Below are positions 6,775-11,393 of a DNA stretch of 11,393 nucleotides, one piece after another. The translations under genes were made by a program, and so were the position numbers. Numbering within the stretch: the first letter of the stretch is position 1; every line of letters begins with the position of its first letter. The stretch covers positions 1 to 11,393 of the forward strand of contig CBDURO010000046.1 of NCBI GenBank assembly GCA_965369995.1. The letters are read 5' to 3'. The stretch comes from JAHJCW01 sp965369995 (GTDB lineage: Bacteria > Fidelibacterota > Marinisomatia > Marinisomatales > JAHJCW01). The notes beneath the pieces were generated by a model, which made no database searches, was not told where the DNA came from, and worked only from the letters and a program-made list of their open reading frames with translations.

Positions 6775-8166
6775 ATGTTTAAATCAAAAGTATATATCAA
6801 AAGACGACAAGAATTAAAAGAAAAAGTAAAACGAGGAGTCATTTTATTCATCGGAAATGATGAATCGCAAGTATTAATAAGAGACACAGTTCACAAATTT
6901 CGTCAGAACAGTAATTTTTTATATTATTGGGGATTAAACGAACCCGGATTGGCTGCTCTGATTGATATTGGTACAGGTAAAGAAATTTTATTTGGGCATG
7001 ACCTATCCACAGAGGAAATTGTTTGGGAAGGGGAGCAGAAAAAATTAGCTGATAAAGCAAAATTAATTGGTGTAGATGAAACTGTGGAAGTATCAACTTT
7101 GAAAAATGTTTTAGCTGATTTTAGGAAAAAAAGAAAACGGATTCACTTTCTTCCGCAACATCTTGATAATAATATTGGGAAAATATCTGATTTATTGAAT
7201 ATCTCGATTAAACAAGTCGCTCAAAGACATTCGGTTGAATTAACCAAAGCTGTAATCAGCCAGAGATTAATTAAATCAAAAATAGAAATTGCTGAAATTG
7301 AGAAAGCATTAAAAATTTCATACAAATTACATACATCGGCTATGCAGAAAACCAAGCACGGTAAATACGAATACGAAATTGTTAAGGGGATGGAGAAAAT
7401 TCTAACTTCAAAAGGTAGCAGGTGGGCGTATTTACCGATCTTTACTATTCGCGGTGAGCGATTACATAATCATCATTATAATAATAAAATGAAAAAAGGG
7501 GATCTTGTAATTAATGATTCTGGTGCTGAATCACCAAACGGATTATATTCGAGTGATATTACACGTTCTTTTCCGGTTAGCGGAGCATTTACCAAAAAGC
7601 AGAAAGGAATATATGAGATTGTTCTAAAATCGCAATTAGCTGCGATTCAAGCTATAAAACCTGGTGTAACATTTTTGGAGATACATTTATTAACAGCAAA
7701 AATAATTGCGGAAGGATTGAAAAAACTCGGACTTATGAAAGGCGATGTTGATAACGCGGTAAAAGCAGGCGCTCACGCTCTATTTTTTCCGCATGGATTA
7801 GGACACATGATGGGATTGGATGTGCACGATATGGAAGATTTGGGAGAAGATTATATCGGTTACGATGATAAAATAAAACGGAGTGATCAATTTGGATTAG
7901 CGTATTTACGATTTGCGAAAGAATTACAATCAGGGCATGTTTTAACTGTTGAACCCGGTATTTACTTTATTCCGCAATTAATTAAACAATGGCAAAGTGA
8001 AAATAAATTTAAAGAATTCATTAATTATGATAAAGTTAATGAATATTTTGATTTTGGTGGCGTACGAATTGAGGACAATATATTGGTCACAAAAACTAGT
8101 CACCGTGTTTTGGGAAAACCAATACCAAAAACAGTAAAAGAAATTAAATCAATAATGAATAAATAG
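6775..8166 (+). CDS. pepP: Xaa-Pro aminopeptidase, M24B family
   Basis: This metallopeptidase of the pita-bread fold would remove the N-terminal residue next to proline, and probably hydroxyproline, from short peptides. It has 463 residues from the ATG at 6775. Residues 1 to about 130 form the aminopeptidase-P N-terminal domain ('KFRQNSNFLYYWGLNEPG'). The catalytic domain follows with the five metal ligands in order: Asp248 and Asp261 (D-S-G-A-E ... S-S-D-I-T-R-S-F), His344 (HGLGH), Glu393 (VEPGIYF) and Glu433 (GGVRIED). The N-terminal domain and the stretch between Glu393 and Glu433 fit aminopeptidase P better than dipeptide-specific prolidase (PepQ), but specificity cannot be read with certainty. 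No signal peptide is seen, so it acts in the cytoplasm. It follows hypD by 10 bp. The likely job is freeing hydroxyproline or its dipeptides from imported collagen-like peptides for HypD. No clear terminator follows. Confidence 0.9.
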   Translation: MFKSKVYIKRRQELKEKVKRGVILFIGNDESQVLIRDTVHKFRQNSNFLYYWGLNEPGLAALIDIGTGKEILFGHDLSTEEIVWEGEQKKLADKAKLIGVDETVEVSTLKNVLADFRKKRKRIHFLPQHLDNNIGKISDLLNISIKQVAQRHSVELTKAVISQRLIKSKIEIAEIEKALKISYKLHTSAMQKTKHGKYEYEIVKGMEKILTSKGSRWAYLPIFTIRGERLHNHHYNNKMKKGDLVINDSGAESPNGLYSSDITRSFPVSGAFTKKQKGIYEIVLKSQLAAIQAIKPGVTFLEIHLLTAKIIAEGLKKLGLMKGDVDNAVKAGAHALFFPHGLGHMMGLDVHDMEDLGEDYIGYDDKIKRSDQFGLAYLRFAKELQSGHVLTVEPGIYFIPQLIKQWQSENKFKEFINYDKVNEYFDFGGVRIEDNILVTKTSHRVLGKPIPKTVKEIKSIMNK

Positions 8167-8169
8167 AAT

Positions 8170-8190
8170 AGCCACAGAGAACACAGGGAA
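8170..8190. repeat. Dispersed intergenic repeat, copy C (inverted)
   Basis: 'gccacagagaacacagggaa' is a reverse-orientation copy of the type at 3531-3553. It starts 4 bp after the peptidase stop and is followed by the 25-nt module at 8201-8225. Confidence 0.5.
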
Positions 8191-8200
8191 GAACAATAAA

Positions 8201-8225
8201 TAACAATGAAGTAAACGAATGAAAC
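8201..8225 (-). repeat. 25-nt module, inverted copy of 1212-1236
   Basis: The reverse complement matches 1212-1236 at 23 of 25 positions. The two copies are about 7 kb apart, and each lies beside a cacagag/ctttgtg-type repeat. Confidence 0.55.
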
Positions 8226-8259
8226 AAAAAGAACAATTTATTTAGTAAAACAAAAACAG

Positions 8260-8284
8260 TTAAACACGAAGGCACAGAGAAAAC
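8260..8284. repeat. Dispersed intergenic repeat, copy D (inverted)
   Basis: 'taaacacgaaggcacagaga' plus 'aaac' is in the same orientation as copy C. On the reverse strand it reads like copy B ('tctctgtgccttcgtgttta'). Confidence 0.5.
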
Positions 8285-8303
8285 AAAATAAATGAATATA
8301 TTT

Positions 8304-8340
8304 CCCTTTTGAGAGGGTCTGACGAAGTCGGTGTGTGTTA
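8304..8340. repeat. Small hairpin element (CCCT-N6-AGGG plus GTGTGTTA tail)
   Basis: CCCT (8304-8307) pairs with AGGG (8314-8317), followed by a second small hairpin GAC-gaa-GTC (8321-8329) and then 'ggtgtgtgtta'. I recall similar elements with a GTGTGTTA tail as abundant in environmental genomes, but there is one copy here and this rests on memory only. Confidence 0.25.
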
Positions 8341-8370
8341 TGAGTAAATTGTTGGTTAAATGTTTTTAAA

Positions 8371-8400
8371 ATCTGAGACATCTGTGTAATCTGTGGTTTA
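8371..8400. repeat. Dispersed intergenic repeat, copy E (atctgtgtaatctgtgg type)
   Basis: 'tctgtgtaatctgtggttta' resembles a second known flavour of these intergenic repeats and shares the 'ctgtggtt' core with copy B. It ends 9 bp before the ATG of the amidohydrolase, so it probably forms part of that mRNA leader. Confidence 0.4.
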
Positions 8401-8409
8401 AATAACAAC

Positions 8410-10071
8410 ATGAAAATAAAATTAATACTAATAATCGGACTAGCAATTATGTCGTGTACAAATTCAAAAACTGCTGATTTAGTAATAATTGGCGGTAAGG
8501 TTGCTACCGTTGATAATAACTTTTCGATAGCTGAAGCAGTTGCCGTTCAAAATAATAAGATTATATTTGTTGGCACAAATGAGGATGTCAAAAAATATAT
8601 TAAAGATAAAACAAAAGTTATTGAACTAAATGGTGAGTTAGTTCTCCCCGGATTAGTTGATTCACATGGACATTTAACCGGCTATGGGAAATCTTTGGAA
8701 CATATTGATTTGGTAGGTACAAATAGTTTTCAGGAAGTACTTGATTTAGTAAATGAAAAGGTAAAAACTGTTGAACCGGGAGAATGGATTCGTGGTCGCG
8801 GTTGGGATCAAAACGATTGGGAGATTAAGGAATTCCCACATCACCAAGCTTTGAGCAAGATTTCACCCAATAATCCTGTTATGCTTTCAAGGATTGATGG
8901 ACATGCCATTTTAGTCAATCAGAAAGCTATGGAAATTACCGGTATTGATAGCAATACTCCCGATCCTGATGGCGGGAAAATATTTCACGAATCAAATGGA
9001 AAACCAACCGGGATATTTTTGGATAATGCTGAAATATTAATTACGGATCATATTCCTAAATATTCAAATGAAAAAATTCGCGGTATAATTCAAAATGCCG
9101 CTAACCGTTGTGCTGAATTCGGTTTAACCGGTATGCACGATGCGGGAATACCAATTTCAAGGATTGATGATTATAAATTTCTTATCGATAATAGCATGAT
9201 GCCCCTTCGCATAAATGCGATGTTGTCCGATACGGTTGTCAGCGATTTAAATAGTTTTTTACAAAAGTATAAAATTGATTCGTATGGAAATGATTTTCTA
9301 AGAGTAAAAAGTATTAAGTTATATGCGGATGGTGCATTAGGTTCGCGAGGAGCTGCTTTGTTAGAACCATATAGCGACGACCCTGAAAATAGCGGATTGT
9401 TAGTGACTGAAAATTCTCATATGCTTGAAGTTTGTAAAGCAGCCCTGGAATCAGATTTCCAAGTTTGTACACATGCAATCGGCGATAAAGCTATACGTAC
9501 AATGTTGGATATATATGAGGAAGCATTACAGGAAAAACCAAAAGGTGATCATCGTTTCAGGATTGAACATTCCCAAATTGTGAACATTGCCGATATTCCG
9601 CGCTACGCTGAGTTAGGTATAATACCGGCAATGCAACCGCAACATGCTGTATCAGATATGCCGTGGACCGAAGATAGAATTGGTCCTGAAAGAGTTAAGG
9701 GGGCTTATGCATTTAGAAGTTTTTTAGATGATGGAGTAATAATTCCTTGCGGATCTGACTTCCCAGTAGAAATCCCTAATCCATTGATTGGAATACATAA
9801 TGCTGTAACGCGTCAAGATGCAAGAGGATATCCTAAAGGTGGTTGGCTACCTGAACAGAAAATGACAATCGAGGAAGCAATAAAAGGATACACAATTTGG
9901 GCGGCTTATGCCGCATTCCAAGAAAATATTTTGGGTTCGATTGAAGTTGGTAAGTATGCGGATTTTACAATATTAAATCGTGATATACTTACAATCGAAC
10001 CGATAGAAATTCTTAATACAAAACCAATTTACACGATAGTCGGTGGGAAAATACGATATCAAGCAAATTGA
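8410..10071 (+). CDS. Amidohydrolase family lipoprotein (Amidohydro_3, YtcJ-like)
   Basis: This 553-residue metal-dependent hydrolase of the amidohydrolase superfamily would cleave an amide or related bond; its substrate is unknown. Residues 1-16 form a lipoprotein signal (MKIK, hydrophobic core, I-M-S-C) with the lipidated Cys16, so it should be anchored in a membrane outside the cytoplasm. The mature part has the N-terminal beta-sandwich strand 'ADLVIIGGKVATVD' and the metal motif H-G-H (His86, His88). The family block 'IKLYADGALGSRGAAL' follows around Lys303, then His355 (THAIGDK), His387 (RIEHSQ) and Asp450 (CGSDFPVE). All expected ligands are present, so it is probably active. No ribosome-binding site is obvious before the ATG, but the lipobox spacing supports this start. 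The next gene starts 3 bp after its stop, so the two are co-transcribed. That pairing hints at releasing a (hydroxy)proline derivative, for example from an N-acyl or cyclic form, but this is only a guess. Confidence 0.88.
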   Translation: MKIKLILIIGLAIMSCTNSKTADLVIIGGKVATVDNNFSIAEAVAVQNNKIIFVGTNEDVKKYIKDKTKVIELNGELVLPGLVDSHGHLTGYGKSLEHIDLVGTNSFQEVLDLVNEKVKTVEPGEWIRGRGWDQNDWEIKEFPHHQALSKISPNNPVMLSRIDGHAILVNQKAMEITGIDSNTPDPDGGKIFHESNGKPTGIFLDNAEILITDHIPKYSNEKIRGIIQNAANRCAEFGLTGMHDAGIPISRIDDYKFLIDNSMMPLRINAMLSDTVVSDLNSFLQKYKIDSYGNDFLRVKSIKLYADGALGSRGAALLEPYSDDPENSGLLVTENSHMLEVCKAALESDFQVCTHAIGDKAIRTMLDIYEEALQEKPKGDHRFRIEHSQIVNIADIPRYAELGIIPAMQPQHAVSDMPWTEDRIGPERVKGAYAFRSFLDDGVIIPCGSDFPVEIPNPLIGIHNAVTRQDARGYPKGGWLPEQKMTIEEAIKGYTIWAAYAAFQENILGSIEVGKYADFTILNRDILTIEPIEILNTKPIYTIVGGKIRYQAN

Positions 10072-10074
10072 TAG

Positions 10075-11121
10075 ATGAGTGATCTATTAAAAAAGTTAGC
10101 TAATTGGTCACCACCATCTGATTGGTTGAAAATCACTACCATTGATACTCACACTGCAGGTGAGCCATTGAGAATTATAACAGGTGGAATCCCCAATATT
10201 CCGGGCAATACTATATTAGAAAAACGTATATATGTACAAAAAAACTTAGATCACCTACGCAGAATATTAATGTGGGAACCGCGTGGTCATGCTGATATGT
10301 ACGGTTGTATTATAACACCACCTGTCTCACCGGAAGCTGATTTCGGTATTATATTTATGCATAATGATGGTTACAGTTCAATGTGTGGTCATGGAATAAT
10401 TGTACTTACTAAAGTAGCCATTGAGAGCGGTATAGTCAAAGCATCTGAACTTATAACTACAGTTAAAATAGACTCCCCGGTAGGACTGATTACTGCAACA
10501 GGACATATTGAAAATGATAAGGTAAAAAAAATCTCTTTTCAAAATGTACCATCTTATGTGGTAGCTCTTGATAGTGAAATTGAAATCCCAGAATATGGAA
10601 AAATAAAATATGATCTTGCATTTGGAGGCGCCTATTACGCTTATGTTCAGGCTGCTGATGTTGGACTGAGCTGTTCTCCAAAAGATATTGATCAATTAAT
10701 TCATGTTGGTCGAGAAATAAAGAAAGCTGTATCGAATGCAGTAAATATTAAACATCCATATGATAATGATTTAAGTTTTTTATATGGCACCATTTTTATT
10801 GGCGAACCGGAAGATTCGGATTCACACAGCAGAAATGTCTGTATTTTTGCTGATGGTGAGGTAGATCGTAGTCCAACGGGGACAGGAGTTTCAGGAAGAT
10901 TGGCCATTCACAATGCACGTGGAGAAATTGGTATTGGCGAACCAATTACGATAGAGAATATAATTGGAACAAAATTTGAAGGAAGGATCATTGCGCAAAC
11001 TAGATTTGGGTCATTTGATGCCATAATTCCGGAAGTAACCGGGGAGGCGTTCATAACAGGGAAACATGAGTTTTATGTTGATCCGGAAGATCCAATAAGA
11101 GGGGGAATATTTATCAGATAA
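10075..11121 (+). CDS. Trans-3-hydroxy-L-proline dehydratase (proline racemase family)
   Basis: This 348-residue, cofactor-free enzyme of the proline racemase fold would dehydrate trans-3-hydroxy-L-proline to 1-pyrroline-2-carboxylate (EC 4.2.1.77). Family marks are 'HTAGEPLRI' (about residues 26-34), the first catalytic site M-C-G-H-G with Cys104, and the second site R-S-P-T-G-T-G-V-S-G with Thr268. Proline racemase and 4-hydroxyproline 2-epimerase have Cys at the second site. Cys-to-Thr there is the mark of trans-3-hydroxyproline dehydratase as described for the human enzyme, where I recall Cys104 and Thr273. The protein has no signal peptide and acts in the cytoplasm. It follows the lipoprotein amidohydrolase by 3 bp and is convergent with the GMC gene, 8 bp away. 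An epimerase cannot be fully excluded without assay, but the Thr makes racemization by the two-base mechanism unlikely. A reductase for its product is not in the window. Confidence 0.88.
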   Translation: MSDLLKKLANWSPPSDWLKITTIDTHTAGEPLRIITGGIPNIPGNTILEKRIYVQKNLDHLRRILMWEPRGHADMYGCIITPPVSPEADFGIIFMHNDGYSSMCGHGIIVLTKVAIESGIVKASELITTVKIDSPVGLITATGHIENDKVKKISFQNVPSYVVALDSEIEIPEYGKIKYDLAFGGAYYAYVQAADVGLSCSPKDIDQLIHVGREIKKAVSNAVNIKHPYDNDLSFLYGTIFIGEPEDSDSHSRNVCIFADGEVDRSPTGTGVSGRLAIHNARGEIGIGEPITIENIIGTKFEGRIIAQTRFGSFDAIIPEVTGEAFITGKHEFYVDPEDPIRGGIFIR

Positions 11122-11133
11122 TTATGTAATTAT
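11118..11133. other. 16-bp AT-only palindrome between convergent genes
   Basis: ATAATTA-TG-TAATTAT is a perfect inverted repeat spanning the stop codons of both converging genes. It is AT-only and has almost no loop, so it would be at best a weak bidirectional terminator. Confidence 0.3.
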
Positions 11134-11393
11134 GTTTTCTGTGGAATCTGCTCCATAATATATTCCGCTAACGCGGTGATGGTTAAACTAGGATTAACTC
11201 CAAGATTAGCCGGTACAATAGAGCCATCAACTACATATAAATTATCATAACCGTGGATTTTTCCGCTGAAATCAATTACACCGTTTTCAGGTGAGTCCGA
11301 CATAATACATCCGCCTAAAATATGAGCAGTTGAAGATGTAGGCGTAATAGAAAAAAGCGGGTAGTTATTTAGCTAATAATTCATCAATAATAT
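11130..11393 (-). CDS. GMC oxidoreductase, C-terminal part (partial, apparent frameshift)
   Basis: On the reverse strand the last 80 residues before a TAA (11130-11132) read as the C-terminal domain of a GMC (glucose-methanol-choline/cholesterol oxidase type) FAD enzyme. Seen are 'STAHILGGCIM' with the family's catalytic His, 'NLYVVDGSIVPANLGVNPS' with the FAD-contacting D-G-S and the Asn partner, and 'LTITALAEYIM'. This form resembles bacterial cholesterol-oxidase-like members more than sugar or alcohol oxidases. Upstream, the frame is closed by a TAG at 11373-11375. Reading through in the adjacent frame gives I-I-D-E-L-L-A, which joins naturally to N-N-Y-P-L-F-S if one A is dropped from the AAA run (TTT at 11368-11370 on the plus strand). 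This is either a one-base frameshift mutation or a sequence error close to the edge. The FAD-binding N-terminal part lies outside the window. Confidence 0.8.

Noticed and set aside
1171..8400. CRISPR array
   Set aside because: The repeats are degenerate, widely separated, in both orientations and lack regular spacers, and no cas gene is present.
10378..10695. Minus-strand open frame inside the 3-hydroxyproline dehydratase gene
   Set aside because: It lies fully within a well-supported gene on the other strand and its product resembles no protein; it is a shadow frame.

Overview
The window looks like a piece of an AT-rich, anaerobic, Gram-negative-type bacterium, possibly of the FCB superphylum (Bacteroidota, Ignavibacteria, Marinimicrobia or Calditrichota-like). 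This placement is inferred from three things. There is an oxygen-sensitive glycyl radical enzyme. There is a predicted lipoprotein with a short lipobox. The gaps between genes hold repeats of the 'cttcgtgtctttgtggttaat' / 'cacagagaacacagg' type that I know from many environmental genomes of these groups. No rRNA or other marker gene is present, so the phylum is not settled.

Layout. Bases 3-218 are the 3' end of a gene whose tail resembles the large uridine/nucleoside kinases. Bases 369-1028 are an AT-rich orphan with an RN-x3-H motif of the HEPN type. Bases 1029-1385 carry no gene, but hold a hairpin, repeat modules, two inverted repeats and a strong sigma-54 (-24/-12) promoter. That promoter drives a ClpB-type disaggregase (1386-3458) that lacks the N-domain and has a shortened D2 loop. 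A clear intrinsic terminator (3489-3520) closes this unit.

Bases 3607-8166 form a tight three-gene operon: a radical-SAM activase (HypE-like), a trans-4-hydroxy-L-proline dehydratase (HypD, glycyl radical enzyme) and an M24B Xaa-Pro aminopeptidase. After a 243-bp gap filled with repeats comes a two-gene unit (8410-11121): a lipoprotein amidohydrolase of the Amidohydro_3/YtcJ type and a proline-racemase-fold protein. The latter has the Cys/Thr active-site pair of trans-3-hydroxy-L-proline dehydratase. A convergent GMC oxidoreductase (11130-11393, minus strand) is cut by the window edge and appears to carry a one-base frameshift near that edge.

How the genes fit together. The aminopeptidase can free residues next to (hydroxy)proline in peptides. 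HypD, activated by HypE, dehydrates trans-4-hydroxy-L-proline to pyrroline-5-carboxylate. The last gene dehydrates trans-3-hydroxy-L-proline to pyrroline-2-carboxylate. Both hydroxyprolines occur in collagen, so the block reads as a locus for using collagen- or gelatin-derived hydroxyproline, with two unrelated dehydration chemistries side by side. The reductases that would turn both products into proline are not in the window, and the role of the amidohydrolase is unknown.
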